DNA of 64,000 nucleotides from Pseudomonadota bacterium (GCA_021324885.1 JAJPIF010000014.1:102413-166412), one strand, 5' to 3'. Counted from the first letter of the stretch, positions 52,309 through 61,512 are shown. Numbers and translations: made by a program. The notes: generated by a model not told the origin, from the letters alone.

Positions 52309-54177
52309 TTAGAACCACGGGCAGATCAGCGCAACGCCGTTGCGGCAAAATATCTGAATCAGCGCCGGAATCCATTGTTCGGGGATGCCTGCCGCTCGCG
52401 ACAACATATCCATCGGCAAAAGCGGCTGCGCCGCCGAAGCGAACGCCAGCCGCCAGCCCATCAGACCGCGCTGACCCGAATAGGGCGCCAGTTCATGTTC
52501 CTGATCGGCGGCCAGTTTCGCCTTCTGGCGCGCCAGCTCGACGGCGCGATCCATCCCGCCCAGTTCATCGACCAGCCCCTTTGATGCCGCGGCTGCACCC
52601 GTCCAGACTCGTCCCCGCGCAACGGCTTCGGTCTGTGCAGGGTCAAGTTTGCGGCCCTGCGCGACCTTGGAGGTGAAATTCGCGTACATCTCGCCCATCA
52701 CCTGGTTGAGCTGTTCGAGTTCGCTCTCGGTCAGCGGGCGGGTGATCGAAAGCGCGTCGCCCATCGGGGAGGTTTTGAGGTAATCGACGTTGATGCCGAT
52801 TCGTTCCAGCAATTCGCCGGCATTGAACTTGGTGTAGACCACGCCGATTGAGCCGGTGAGCGTGGATGGCTGCGCGACGATGGCGTCCGCGCCCATGGCG
52901 ACATAATAGCCGCCCGAACCAGCCACATCGCCCATCGAAACCACCACCGGCTTGCCCAGCCGCCGCACTTCGTCCACCGCCCGCCATACCATCTCCGATC
53001 CCACGCCGGAACCGCCGGGCGAGTTGACCCGGAACACGACCGCGCGCACGCGCGGATCGCGCGCCGCCTGGATCAATTCCGCCGCCGTCTGCTGCCCGCT
53101 GATGAACTCGCCGGCGCGCGGCGGCTCGCCGGAAATTACCGGACCCAGTCCGTAAACGATCGCTATACGGGGGCGGTTGCCTTTATCCTCGAGGTAGCGG
53201 ATTCGCCTTAAATAACGATTGAATTCGACGACGCGATTGGTATGACGGCGGCGATCTTCCGGCGGCTGGGTGCGGCGCAACCGCTCCATGAGCCGATCCA
53301 TGAAAGGACGCCGGTGGGTCATGACTTCATCCTGCGGTTCGTATTCCGCCAGCACGTCCTGCGCGTATCCGACGCGATCGATCAGGCCCGCTTCACGGGC
53401 GGTGGCGGCGCTCAGAAATCCGCTGTTGAGCAGTTCTCTGGCGCGCGCCGGTTCAAGCCGGCGGGAGCGGGCCAGGTAATCGACCAGCACGTCCTGCCAA
53501 TCGTTTACCACCGCTTCCAGACTTTCACGCACCTGCGCCGACATGTGCTCGCGGCTGGTGATCTCGGCTGCGCCCTTGTATTCCTTCCATTGCAGACTTT
53601 GGGCGCCGACATGAAGATTGGACAACGCGCGCTTGGCGAAGAGGCCGCCGAGGGTGACGCCGAGCATCATCAGGGAGGTGTCGGGATTGGCCACGATTTC
53701 GCGCGCCGCCGCCGCAATCAGGTAAGCGTGCGGCTCGGCTGCTTCCGCGTCGAGCACGGCGATGGTGCGCTTGCCGGCGCGCCCGGCCGCCGCCAGCAAG
53801 TCGTGCAGTTCCTGCGCGGAGCCCATCCCGCAGCGCAAATCCGCGACCTCGACCATCACCGCTTCGAGCGCCGGATCCCTGACGGCATGCGTCAGCGCTT
53901 CGCGCAGATGGTGCATCGTCACCGACTCGCGGCCAAGGATCCGATCCAGCACCGAGCCGGCCGCAAAATCACTGATCCGCCCGCAAAGGCGCATCCGCAG
54001 CAGCGAATCGCGTGGAATCCGCGCGGGGCGCAGGATCAGCAGGTAGTAGGCGGCGGCGACTGCCAGCGCGATCGCGGCCGCGACTGCGCCGGCAGCGTAC
54101 CAGGCGAAAAAGAAAGCGGCAGTGCTTATCACCGCCAGCACTGCGATGATTACTATGATGCGAGCTTTGCGACTCAC
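52309..54177 (-). CDS. sppA: Signal peptide peptidase SppA, 67-kDa type
   Basis: A 622-residue membrane protease that clears cleaved signal peptides. After two N-terminal hydrophobic segments (about 6-50) come two SppA repeats. The first holds the general-base Lys in SLQWKEYKGAAEITSRE; the second holds the nucleophile Ser in MGDVAGSGGYYVAMGADAIVA, with FRVNSPGGSGVGSEM before it and TGSIGVVYTKFNAGELLERIGI after it. The C-terminus (IQIFCRNGVALICPWF) is unusual and hydrophobic. GAGGAG lies before the GTG at 54177, which I take as the start; a longer frame begins at 54231. Confidence 0.93.
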   Translation of the reverse strand: MSRKARIIVIIAVLAVISTAAFFFAWYAAGAVAAAIALAVAAAYYLLILRPARIPRDSLLRMRLCGRISDFAAGSVLDRILGRESVTMHHLREALTHAVRDPALEAVMVEVADLRCGMGSAQELHDLLAAAGRAGKRTIAVLDAEAAEPHAYLIAAAAREIVANPDTSLMMLGVTLGGLFAKRALSNLHVGAQSLQWKEYKGAAEITSREHMSAQVRESLEAVVNDWQDVLVDYLARSRRLEPARARELLNSGFLSAATAREAGLIDRVGYAQDVLAEYEPQDEVMTHRRPFMDRLMERLRRTQPPEDRRRHTNRVVEFNRYLRRIRYLEDKGNRPRIAIVYGLGPVISGEPPRAGEFISGQQTAAELIQAARDPRVRAVVFRVNSPGGSGVGSEMVWRAVDEVRRLGKPVVVSMGDVAGSGGYYVAMGADAIVAQPSTLTGSIGVVYTKFNAGELLERIGINVDYLKTSPMGDALSITRPLTESELEQLNQVMGEMYANFTSKVAQGRKLDPAQTEAVARGRVWTGAAAASKGLVDELGGMDRAVELARQKAKLAADQEHELAPYSGQRGLMGWRLAFASAAQPLLPMDMLSRAAGIPEQWIPALIQIFCRNGVALICPWF

Positions 54178-54268
54178 GGTTGTCTCCTCGGGCCGCGACG
54201 GCCGCGGCCGTGTACCGACCATTATAGCCACGTTTCCCGTCGTTGCGGTTTAGACTAGCCTTTCCTCG

Positions 54269-55666
54269 ATGCTCAGGTTCGTCCTTGCCACAGTCAGCCT
54301 GGTCTGCCTGGCCGCGTCCGTTGCAGCGGCGCAGAGCAATAATTATTGGCTGACTTTTCCGCTGCCAGGCTTTCATCGCCGCCACAAACCCAAGCCGCCG
54401 CCCGAGATTCCCTACGTTGCCTTTGCCCCGGCGCGTGACGTCCAACTCGCCGCCGTCGTGAAAATCGCGCCGGACCTCAAACTGATCGGGCCGGTGGCCC
54501 CGTTATGGCTCGGTCCCGATGCGGTCGCATTGCCGGTAACCCGCAACGGCCGCCTCGCCCTGGCAGCCTGGACGGGGAATTATTTCGCCACCTTACGTGT
54601 GATTGCCGATTCCGCAACCGTGCATGGCGCGAACATCCTGGATCTCGCGGTCAATCGCGACGGGTCCCGTGTAGCTATCGCCGCCGCTGGTTCCGACGGT
54701 GTGCAGATCTGGATCCGCGACACCAACGGCGATGCGCCGGCTTTGGCCGTGGCAAACCTCGGCGTGAATTCCGACAAGGCCGGAATCTCATGGCTGAACA
54801 CGGATACCCTGGCCGCCGGCGTGCAACTGCAAGCGGCGTCCAACCAACCGAATCAATCGCCAATAATCACACCGGGTCAGACTCCCGCGCAGCGCGAGCC
54901 GCAGCGCGCCATTTACATCGTGAAGCCGGGACAACCGCAGCCCGCCTCGATTCTGGACCTCCAATGCGCCGGGCAGATCGACCCCACCAGTCTGCTGTGG
55001 AGTCCGGACGGCAATTTCGCGATCGCGCACAGCCAGGAGCCCGCAACATGGACTTTGATCGACCGGGCCCAAAGGTCGTGCAGCGTGATAAGCCTGCCCG
55101 CAATCATCCCGGGGCAATTCCTGCTCTGGAACGATAAATCCCGAAGTTTTCTCTTTACCGCGGTGCCGCAAGCCTCGCCCGATCCCGCTCATGTCGGCGT
55201 GATGGAATACTCAATTGATTCGCACCGCGCCCGGCTGCTGGCCTCGCCGGCGGCGGCGGCGGTATATGCCGGCGGCAAGGTCGCGGTGCTGGGAAGTCAG
55301 CGCCTCAATGCCGCGGCGATTGCTGCCAATCGTGACGCGCTGTTCCCCGCCCAAATCGCCTGGATCGATCCCGGCCGGTCGCAACTCCAGATTGTGCCGA
55401 CCGGCCTCAACACCACCGCGGCGGCATTGCTGCAAGGCTACCTGAGCGCATCGCAGGCCGGCCTGCTCGCGATAAGCTTGCGCGTGCCGGCTCTCAAGTA
55501 TCCGTTTACCGCGCTGTTGTGGATGTCGCCCCACGCCGGCGGTCTTCTGGGCACGGGCAGGATCGGCACGATGGTGGCGCGATGGTCGCCGGACAGCAAA
55601 AGGGTTGCGCTGCTGGCCGGCCTGCCGGACCATCCGACACTGGCGATCGCCGTCTTGCCGCACTAA
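54269..55666 (+). CDS. Exported protein, beta-propeller-like, hypothetical
   Basis: A 465-residue protein with a signal peptide (MLRFVLATVSLVCLAASVAAAQS). The rest shows repeated strand units of WD/YVTN/TolB type, for example LDLAVNRDGSRVAIAAAGSDGVQIWIRD, SLLWSPDGNFAIAHSQEPATWTLID and MVARWSPDSKRVALLAGLPD. This suggests a periplasmic beta-propeller. I do not recognise a specific family. It is divergent from sppA (91 bases) and 43 bases upstream of the EthD gene on the same strand, so it may lead that operon. Confidence 0.65.
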   Translation: MLRFVLATVSLVCLAASVAAAQSNNYWLTFPLPGFHRRHKPKPPPEIPYVAFAPARDVQLAAVVKIAPDLKLIGPVAPLWLGPDAVALPVTRNGRLALAAWTGNYFATLRVIADSATVHGANILDLAVNRDGSRVAIAAAGSDGVQIWIRDTNGDAPALAVANLGVNSDKAGISWLNTDTLAAGVQLQAASNQPNQSPIITPGQTPAQREPQRAIYIVKPGQPQPASILDLQCAGQIDPTSLLWSPDGNFAIAHSQEPATWTLIDRAQRSCSVISLPAIIPGQFLLWNDKSRSFLFTAVPQASPDPAHVGVMEYSIDSHRARLLASPAAAAVYAGGKVAVLGSQRLNAAAIAANRDALFPAQIAWIDPGRSQLQIVPTGLNTTAAALLQGYLSASQAGLLAISLRVPALKYPFTALLWMSPHAGGLLGTGRIGTMVARWSPDSKRVALLAGLPDHPTLAIAVLPH

Positions 55667-55709
55667 ATATGCGATCAGCGCACAGCGGACAATCCGCCGG
55701 AGATAAGCC

Positions 55710-56432
55710 ATGATTCACAATTTGTATTTCTTTGGCCGCAAGCCCTCGGTCACCAGTTTCGAGTTCCATCGCCATTACCTCGAGGTGCATCCATTCGCCG
55801 GGCCGCGCATCAAGAGCATCCAGCGCTATGTCCAGAACCATCGAGTGCACTCGCTTGGAGGCAATTCGCCGTTCGACGCGGTTTCGGAGTTCTGGTCCGC
55901 GATGCCCGCCCTGCTGCAATCGCGCCACGAAGAGGGTTCCAAAATCAGAGTCGCCGACGAGGAGCATTTTATCGATCCGCGCCGCACCGCCTGGATGGCG
56001 ACCACCGACCGCGTCGTGACCGAGGGCAACCTGAAGTCCGGCATGATCCAGGGAATTTTCCAGCTCACCCACCGGATGGGAATGGCAATCGATGAATTCC
56101 GCCGCTACTGGGCCGAAGTTCATGGACCAATCGTGCAGTCGCTGCCCGGCCTGATCCATTACCAGCAGTGTCTTGAGCCCGAGGAAGCTTACACCTATGG
56201 CGACGTGCGCTGGGACGGAGTCGAAGAGATTTGGTTCGACAGCCTGGAGTCAGCGAGGAAGACCCTGCAATCGGTGGAGTACCAGCGCAGCCTGCTTCCC
56301 GATTTTGAAAAATTCTGTGAACCGGTCTGGTACTTTTTCTCCGAAGCACAGTTGGTGATGTGGCCCGGCAAGAGCAAGGAGCAGATCGTGAGCGAGATCA
56401 GGGCCAAGGTGGCGCAGGGATGGCCGCAATGA
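55710..56432 (+). CDS. EthD domain protein (two tandem domains)
   Basis: A 240-residue protein with two ferredoxin-like EthD-type halves. The first is IHNLYFFGRKPSVTSFEFHRHYLEVH at the start, the second is GIFQLTHRMGMAIDEFRRYWAEVHGP at about 115-142. The family motif of a helix with HRHYLEVH or RRYWAEVHGP, and the YxQ strand (YVQNH, HYQQCLEPEE) occur in both. EthD was named from ethyl-tert-butyl-ether degradation and also occurs in polyketide or aromatic catabolic gene sets. The following genes are LLM, bicupin and hydrolase, pointing to a small-molecule degradation operon. Confidence 0.85.
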   Translation: MIHNLYFFGRKPSVTSFEFHRHYLEVHPFAGPRIKSIQRYVQNHRVHSLGGNSPFDAVSEFWSAMPALLQSRHEEGSKIRVADEEHFIDPRRTAWMATTDRVVTEGNLKSGMIQGIFQLTHRMGMAIDEFRRYWAEVHGPIVQSLPGLIHYQQCLEPEEAYTYGDVRWDGVEEIWFDSLESARKTLQSVEYQRSLLPDFEKFCEPVWYFFSEAQLVMWPGKSKEQIVSEIRAKVAQGWPQ

Positions 56433-56567
56433 AGGCCCGTCCAAATCACGCGCCGGCGAATAAATCGCTCCGTGGGTGGACGGATGGTATCCAGTGGCAA
56501 TAGCATGATGCTGATTTGTGGAAGATTCAGAGCCGGCGGCTCGTAGCTGTAAATCGGAGAGATCGAA

Positions 56568-57779
56568 ATGAAGCTGGGATTCTTTTTTGAGTTGCAAAAC
56601 CCGCGACCATGGGACGCCGAGTCCGAGCATCGCGTGTACAGGGAAGCGCTGGAGCAGGCGGAGTTGGCCGACCAGCTCGGTTTCGATTACGTCTGGGCGG
56701 TCGAGCATCATTTCCTCGAAGAATATTCGCATTGCTCCGCGCCCGAGATTTTCCTCAGCGCCTGCAGCCAGCGCACCAAAAACATCCGCCTCGGCCACGG
56801 CGTGGTGCTGACCTCGCCCGGCTACAACCATCCTGCCCGCGTGGCCGAACGGCTGGGCGCGTTGGACCTGGTCAGCGACGGCCGGCTGGATTTCGGCAGC
56901 GGCGAGTCGTCCTCGGAAACGGAGTTGGGCGGCTTCCTCCAGCAACGCTCGGAGAAGCGCGAGAAATGGCGCGAAGGGCTGGAAGCGGTCTGCCGCATGA
57001 TGGTGGAGACGCCGTTTCAGGGCTACGAGGGCAAGCATTTCAGCATGCCGGTGCGCAACGTGATCCCCAAGCCGCTGCAAAAACCCCATCCGCCCCTGTG
57101 GCTGGCCGCCTCCAAACCCGAAACCATCAATTTGGCCGCGCAACTGGGTATGGGCTCGCTCACCATCACCTTCGTTCCGCCCGAGGAAATCAAGCCGCTG
57201 GTGGACAGCTACTACAACAGCCTGGCCAATGAATGCGAGCCGATCGGATTCGCCGTAAACCCCAATATCTTCTTCGTCGCCCCCTTCATGACCGCGCGCA
57301 CCGAGGAGCGGCTCAAGCAGATGCTGCGCGGCGCGGACGCCTACTTCCTGCATGCCTCCTCGCATTACTTCGGCGACGGCGAGCATGAGCCCGGCAAGAC
57401 CAGCATCTGGGAAAAGTTCCAGAAAAATCCCATCGACCTGCAAAAGGCCTTTCCCCATCTGTACGGCAAGCCGGGCAATCAGTGCGTCGGCACGCTCCAG
57501 TACGTGCGCGACAAACTGCGCAGCTACGAGGAGGCGGGCGCCGACCAGGTCGGACTGATGGGCCAGCTTGCCAACTACCGCCATGAAGATGTTTGCGAGG
57601 CGATGGAACTGCTAGGACGCGAGGTGTTGCCGGAGTTCAAGGAGCGCGAGGACAAGCGCGCGAAGCACAAGGCCGCGATTACCGACCCGATGGTCGAGCG
57701 CGCGATGAAACGCAAGCCCGCCCCGCGTATCCCCAAACACGACGGTCCGACAATCATCAAAGCGGCGGGGGTTTACTGA
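56568..57779 (+). CDS. LLM class flavin-dependent oxidoreductase
   Basis: A 403-residue luciferase-like monooxygenase family protein. It opens KLGFFFELQNPRPW and shows DYVWAVEHHFLEEYSHCSAPEIFLSACSQRTKNIRLGHGVVLTSPGYNHPARVAER, the standard flavin barrel core, GRLDFGSGESSSETELGGF, and PPLWLAASKPETI. The long C-terminal part includes QCVGTLQYVRDKLRSYEEAGADQVGLMGQLANY. GGAGA lies before the ATG. It is 135 bases after the EthD gene. Enzymes of this type oxidise ketones, sulfonates, nitriles or long-chain compounds; the cofactor may be FMN or F420. Confidence 0.92.
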   Translation: MKLGFFFELQNPRPWDAESEHRVYREALEQAELADQLGFDYVWAVEHHFLEEYSHCSAPEIFLSACSQRTKNIRLGHGVVLTSPGYNHPARVAERLGALDLVSDGRLDFGSGESSSETELGGFLQQRSEKREKWREGLEAVCRMMVETPFQGYEGKHFSMPVRNVIPKPLQKPHPPLWLAASKPETINLAAQLGMGSLTITFVPPEEIKPLVDSYYNSLANECEPIGFAVNPNIFFVAPFMTARTEERLKQMLRGADAYFLHASSHYFGDGEHEPGKTSIWEKFQKNPIDLQKAFPHLYGKPGNQCVGTLQYVRDKLRSYEEAGADQVGLMGQLANYRHEDVCEAMELLGREVLPEFKEREDKRAKHKAAITDPMVERAMKRKPAPRIPKHDGPTIIKAAGVY

Positions 57780-57907
57780 ATTGGCGCCGCCCGCGCGGCG
57801 CGGTCGTGGGCTGTTGATGGTGGACGCTTTGAGCCGCGCGGCGCCTCCCCTCGTTGGTCCCGGGTTTGATAGGCTCAAACGCAAGCCTCGGCAGAGGAGA
57901 AAAAACG

Positions 57908-58579
57908 ATGGCTGAGTCTAGCCCGCCCTCCAGAACAATTGTGACGGCCGATATCGAATGGCGCCTGGGCCGTTTCGGATTATGGACCAAGGATCTGTGG
58001 TCCGATCCCGCCACGCAGCGCAAGGCCGTCCTGTCGCGGTTTTGGTCCAATGGGCAACTCCCGATGCATCGGCACGTCGGCGACGAACTGCTCTATGTAA
58101 TCGAAGGAGCAATCTTCGACGAAAGCGGCGTGCTGTATGCCGGCGACGTCGGTTACCGGCCGCGCGGATGTGTACATACCGGCGACAGCCGCAACGGCGC
58201 CACCGTGCTCGGCCTTTTTACCGGCGGTTTGGAAGCGGCCGACCAGATCGGCGACTCGCCCCAGACTCAAATCTTCCGCCTGAGCGATATCCCCTGGGAA
58301 GAAGGGATTCCCGGAGTTCGCGTCAAACGAATCTGGAGCGATGACGCGACGCGGCGCTTCGTCCTGTTGTCGCGCTTCGAGCCCGGTGCCACCATCGCAC
58401 GCCATCGCCATACAGGCGACGAGCTGATTTTCGTCATCGAAGGATCGACCGCCGACGATTACGGCGAGGTCACCGCCGGCAACCTCAACTTCCGTCCCGA
58501 AGGATGCGTCCACACGGTGACCTCGCGCAACGGCGCGACGGTGCTGAGCTTTGTAAGGGGCGGCGCCGAGCCAGCGTAA
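57908..58579 (+). CDS. Bicupin, both metal sites complete
   Basis: A 223-residue protein with two cupin domains. Domain 1 has HRH at 54-56, Glu60 and His90 (GCVHTGDS); domain 2 has HRH at 166-168, Glu172 and His202 (GCVHTVTS). Both have the same spacing and near-identical loops (HVGDELLYVIEG and HTGDELIFVIEG), so the domains arose by internal duplication and both probably bind a metal. ChrR-type or dioxygenase-like cupins look similar. AGAGGAG precedes the ATG at 57908. It is in the EthD-LLM cluster and could be an oxygenase or isomerase there. Confidence 0.88.
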   Translation: MAESSPPSRTIVTADIEWRLGRFGLWTKDLWSDPATQRKAVLSRFWSNGQLPMHRHVGDELLYVIEGAIFDESGVLYAGDVGYRPRGCVHTGDSRNGATVLGLFTGGLEAADQIGDSPQTQIFRLSDIPWEEGIPGVRVKRIWSDDATRRFVLLSRFEPGATIARHRHTGDELIFVIEGSTADDYGEVTAGNLNFRPEGCVHTVTSRNGATVLSFVRGGAEPA

Positions 58580-58645
58580 CGAATTCCACTGCGGCGCAAT
58601 GCGCATGGCCGGCGTCGTACGCATCGTTTGCGGGGCAGGAATCCT

Positions 58646-59857
58646 ATGAACACCGGAGGATTATCCAAAAAGCGGCTGCGCCGGATGCACGACGTGATGG
58701 CCGGATACGTCGAGCGCGGCGAGGTGCAGGGGCTCGTAACTGGTATTATCCGCCGCGGCGAGGTCCAGATTGATGCGATCGGAAGCAAAAGCTTCGAGGA
58801 ATACAATCCGCTAAAGCGCGATACGATTTTTCGCATCGCGTCGATGACCAAACCGGTAGTCGCCGCCGCCGCCATGGTCCTGGTCGAGGAATGCAAACTG
58901 CGCCTGGACGAACCGGTCGATCGCCTGCTGCCCGAACTCGCCAATCGCCGCGTGCTGGAGCATATCGATGCTCCCCTCGACGAGACCGTGCCCGCGCAAA
59001 GGCCCATCATGGTACGCGACCTGATGACCTTCACTTTCGGAATGGGCGTCGTGATGGCGCCGCCGGACACCTACCCAATCCAAAAGGCGATCAGCGAGCA
59101 GCGCCTGGGCCAGGGTCCCCCGCGGCCCTCGATACCGCCGGTTCCCGACGAATGGATCCGCCGGCTCGGAACCTTGCCCCTGATGCATCAGCCGGGCGAG
59201 CGATGGATGTATCACACGGGCCTGGACGTGCTCGGTGTTCTGATTGCGCGCGGCAGCGGCCAGCCGCTGGAAACGTTCATGCGCGAGCGGATTTTCGAAC
59301 CGCTGGGTATGAAGGACGCCGCCTTCAGCGTCGCTCCAGACAAAGTCGATCGGCTCGCCTACAGCTACTGGAACAATCCTGAAACCGGCGCGCTGGAACT
59401 TTACGATCCGGCGCGCAACGGCGAATGGAGCCGTCCGCCCGCTTTTGCGTCGGGCGGCGGCGGCCTGGTCTCGACCATCGATGACTACCTGGCATTCGGT
59501 CGGATGATGCTCAATCGCGGCAAGTGCGGCCGCGGCCGCATCCTGTCGCGCCCTTCGGTCGAGGTGATGACGGCCGACCAGCTGACCCCGCAGCAAAAGG
59601 CGTTATCCAACCTGGTGCCGGGATTCTTCGATAGTCATGGCTGGGGCCTGGGAATGTGCGTCATCACGCGGCGCGACAGTGTCGCGGCGGTCCCGGGAAA
59701 ATTCGGCTGGGATGGCGGCTTGGGTACCTCATGGCGCTCCGACCCGACCGAGGAAATGGTCACCGTGCTGTTAACCCAACGCGCCTGGACCTCGCCGAAT
59801 CCTCCAGATGTATGCCGCGATTTCTGGACCTGCGCGTACCAGGCGATCGACGACTGA
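58646..59857 (+). CDS. Class C beta-lactamase-like serine hydrolase (esterase)
   Basis: A 403-residue member of the beta-lactamase/EstB-type family. The SxxK motif is SMTK at 66-69 in FRIASMTKPVVAAAAM, and the YxN-type second element is around MYHTGLDVLG. No signal peptide is seen, so it is cytoplasmic and more likely an esterase than an antibiotic-degrading enzyme. The start is the ATG at 58646 with AGGAA before it. It follows the bicupin by 66 bases and closes the cluster. The probable reaction is hydrolysis of an ester or lactone intermediate. Confidence 0.9.
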   Translation: MNTGGLSKKRLRRMHDVMAGYVERGEVQGLVTGIIRRGEVQIDAIGSKSFEEYNPLKRDTIFRIASMTKPVVAAAAMVLVEECKLRLDEPVDRLLPELANRRVLEHIDAPLDETVPAQRPIMVRDLMTFTFGMGVVMAPPDTYPIQKAISEQRLGQGPPRPSIPPVPDEWIRRLGTLPLMHQPGERWMYHTGLDVLGVLIARGSGQPLETFMRERIFEPLGMKDAAFSVAPDKVDRLAYSYWNNPETGALELYDPARNGEWSRPPAFASGGGGLVSTIDDYLAFGRMMLNRGKCGRGRILSRPSVEVMTADQLTPQQKALSNLVPGFFDSHGWGLGMCVITRRDSVAAVPGKFGWDGGLGTSWRSDPTEEMVTVLLTQRAWTSPNPPDVCRDFWTCAYQAIDD

Positions 59858-59876
59858 TGTCTGAACGCCACGATGC

Positions 59877-60599
59877 TCACCGGCCCAGCAACAGCTTCGC
59901 CTCTTCGCTGTACACGCCGCTGGCCGCATAAAGAATCAGCGGCGGTTCGACTTCCAGTTCGATGCCGCCGCCTTTGCGCGCTTCGATGAGCATCGTCGTG
60001 GCGGGGAGTTCGAGGCGCGGATGCACCATCCGGACGCGTTTGGGCTCCAGCCTTGCGGCGCGCAACTCGCCGATCAATTCCGCGCCTCTGGCCGCCGCGA
60101 ACACAAACGCCGCCTTGCCGCCGTGCTTGAGGCTGCATGCCGCAGCCATCACGAAATCCCGCAGCGTCGCGGCGCTCTCGGCGCGGGCCAGGTCGCGCCC
60201 CGCCTCAGGACTGCGCCGTCCGGTCCCGCCCGCCCGGTACGGTGGATTGGCAATCACCAGGTCGAAGTCCGTATTTCCCGGCCCCTGGGTTGAAAGTGAG
60301 CGGAGATCGGCCGCGATTACTCGCACATTGTCAAGACGGTTGAGCGCCGCGTTGCGCTCCGCCAGCGCCGCCATCGCCGGCTGAATCTCGACCGCGGCCA
60401 CTTCGCGCGGCGCGTAAAGATGCGCGGCGATAATCGAAATCACACCGCATCCGGCGCCCAGTTCCAGGATGCGCGCGCCGCGCCGTGGACGGATGAAGCG
60501 CGCCAGCAGGATCGCATCGACCGAGAACCGGTATCCGCGCCGCGGCTGGATCAGCCGTATCGCGCCGTTTAGGATTGAGTCGGTTGTTTCGCCGGTCAT
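59877..60599 (-). CDS. tRNA1(Val) adenine-37 N6-methyltransferase-like (TrmN6/YfiC)
   Basis: A 240-residue Rossmann methyltransferase. It starts with the family's RLIQPRRGYRFSVDAILLARF, then ILELGAGCGVISII (SAM motif), Glu after strand 2 (AVEIQPAMAALAERN), and the nucleic-acid amino-methyltransferase tetrapeptide NPPY in DLVIANPPYRAGG. This is the layout of YfiC, which methylates A37 of tRNA-Val, although other substrates are possible. Its ATG is only three bases from the ATG of a divergent small gene. The stop lies 19 bases beyond the convergent hydrolase gene. Confidence 0.88.
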   Translation of the reverse strand: MTGETTDSILNGAIRLIQPRRGYRFSVDAILLARFIRPRRGARILELGAGCGVISIIAAHLYAPREVAAVEIQPAMAALAERNAALNRLDNVRVIAADLRSLSTQGPGNTDFDLVIANPPYRAGGTGRRSPEAGRDLARAESAATLRDFVMAAACSLKHGGKAAFVFAAARGAELIGELRAARLEPKRVRMVHPRLELPATTMLIEARKGGGIELEVEPPLILYAASGVYSEEAKLLLGR

Positions 60600-60602
60600 T
60601 TT

Positions 60603-60800
60603 ATGGACGCCGCCAAAGGAGAACGCTACGCCCGCATCTTCCGCAAGGCCGGAACGTTTATCGGCAAAGGCAACATAGCGCGCGCGATCGAAGTACTGAA
60701 GCAGGGGCGGGAACTGGCCGACAGCCTGGGTGATGCGCGGATGGCGCGGCGGTTCGCCGATGAAATCGATCGTATTTCAGGCCGCCCTCCAACTGCCTGA
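60603..60800 (+). CDS. Small helical hypothetical protein
   Basis: A 65-residue charged helical protein (YARIFRKAGTFIGKGNIARAIEVLKQGRELADSLG...). The pattern AIEVLKQGRELADSLGDARMARRFADE resembles one TPR-like helical hairpin. The start codon is just three bases from the divergent methyltransferase start, and there is no ribosome binding site, so a leaderless start or another start is possible. I do not recognise a family. Confidence 0.45.
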   Translation: MDAAKGERYARIFRKAGTFIGKGNIARAIEVLKQGRELADSLGDARMARRFADEIDRISGRPPTA

Positions 60801-60936
60801 TTCACCATCACCCGCATCCAAAATCTCCGGCAACCCGGTACCAGGTTGACGATTACCAATTCATGCTTAGGTTTGTAGCAAGCAGCAGAAATTATCAGAC
60901 GCCGCAAATATGCAGATTTTTGGAGGTCAGCCAGTT

Positions 60937-61374
60937 ATGGAAGTTCGCTTTAACGATGGATGGATGAGCCGTCCCGATCAGTGGTTTTTCGATCGGGTCA
61001 ACGAATTGATGACGCCGCTTCATCGCCGGGCCCCCGGCTCCGACCACTCAATTCCGCCGGTCGATGTAATCGAGTCGGAAGACGGCTATCATTTCTATTT
61101 CGAGATGCCGGGCGTCAAGACCGACTCGATTTCGGTCAAGGTCGAGGACGGCGCGCTGATCGTCGAGGCGGAGAGCAAGCGGCCGGAATTCTCCGGCAAG
61201 ACCACGGCCCATCGCAGCGAACGCCGTTACCCGAAATTCCATCGCTCTTTTCGCCTGCCCGAACATTACGCCAGCCAGCCCGTCACGGCCAGCTACAAGG
61301 ACGGCGTGCTGGAAGTGATGATCGCGAAACCGGCGCAGGCCAAACCGGTCAAGATCAAAGTCAACCTGAATTAA
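60937..61374 (+). CDS. Hsp20 family small heat shock protein
   Basis: A 145-residue alpha-crystallin-domain chaperone that holds unfolded proteins. The crystallin domain runs from about 45 to 140: PPVDVIESEDGYHFYFEMPGV, SVKVEDGALIVEAES, RRYPKFHRSFRLPEHY, and ASYKDGVLEVMIAKPAQ with the strand-9 motif. GGAGG lies 11 bases before the ATG at 60937, which is preferred over 60910. TTGACG at 60847 could be a -35 of its promoter, with a poor -10. A terminator hairpin follows directly. Confidence 0.94.
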   Translation: MEVRFNDGWMSRPDQWFFDRVNELMTPLHRRAPGSDHSIPPVDVIESEDGYHFYFEMPGVKTDSISVKVEDGALIVEAESKRPEFSGKTTAHRSERRYPKFHRSFRLPEHYASQPVTASYKDGVLEVMIAKPAQAKPVKIKVNLN

Positions 61375-61381
61375 GGCCCAG

Positions 61382-61416
61382 GCGCCGCGGCTGCGATGCC
61401 GCGGCGCTGTTGTTGT
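61382..61416 (+). terminator. Hairpin terminator after hsp20
   Basis: GCGCCGCGGC (61382-61391) pairs perfectly with GCCGCGGCGC (61398-61407) around TGCGAT, then TGTTGTTGT follows. It is a T-rich though mixed tail and lies right after the stop codon. Confidence 0.75.
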
Positions 61417-61512
61417 GAGCCTGTTGATTGGCAAACAAGTACACATTGGGGACGGCAACCGCGGCGTGTTATGATTGCGCATCCATAGCGTCGCGCCACG
61501 AAGGACTTTGAA

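Noticed and set aside
56250..57584. Open frame of over 440 codons opposite the LLM oxidoreductase gene
   Set aside because: Antisense to a well-conserved gene; no recognisable domain or ribosome binding site.
58646..59857. Reading the class C-like hydrolase as an antibiotic-resistance beta-lactamase
   Set aside because: No signal peptide and a YHT-type second motif; the family is dominated by esterases and peptidases, so resistance is not supported.
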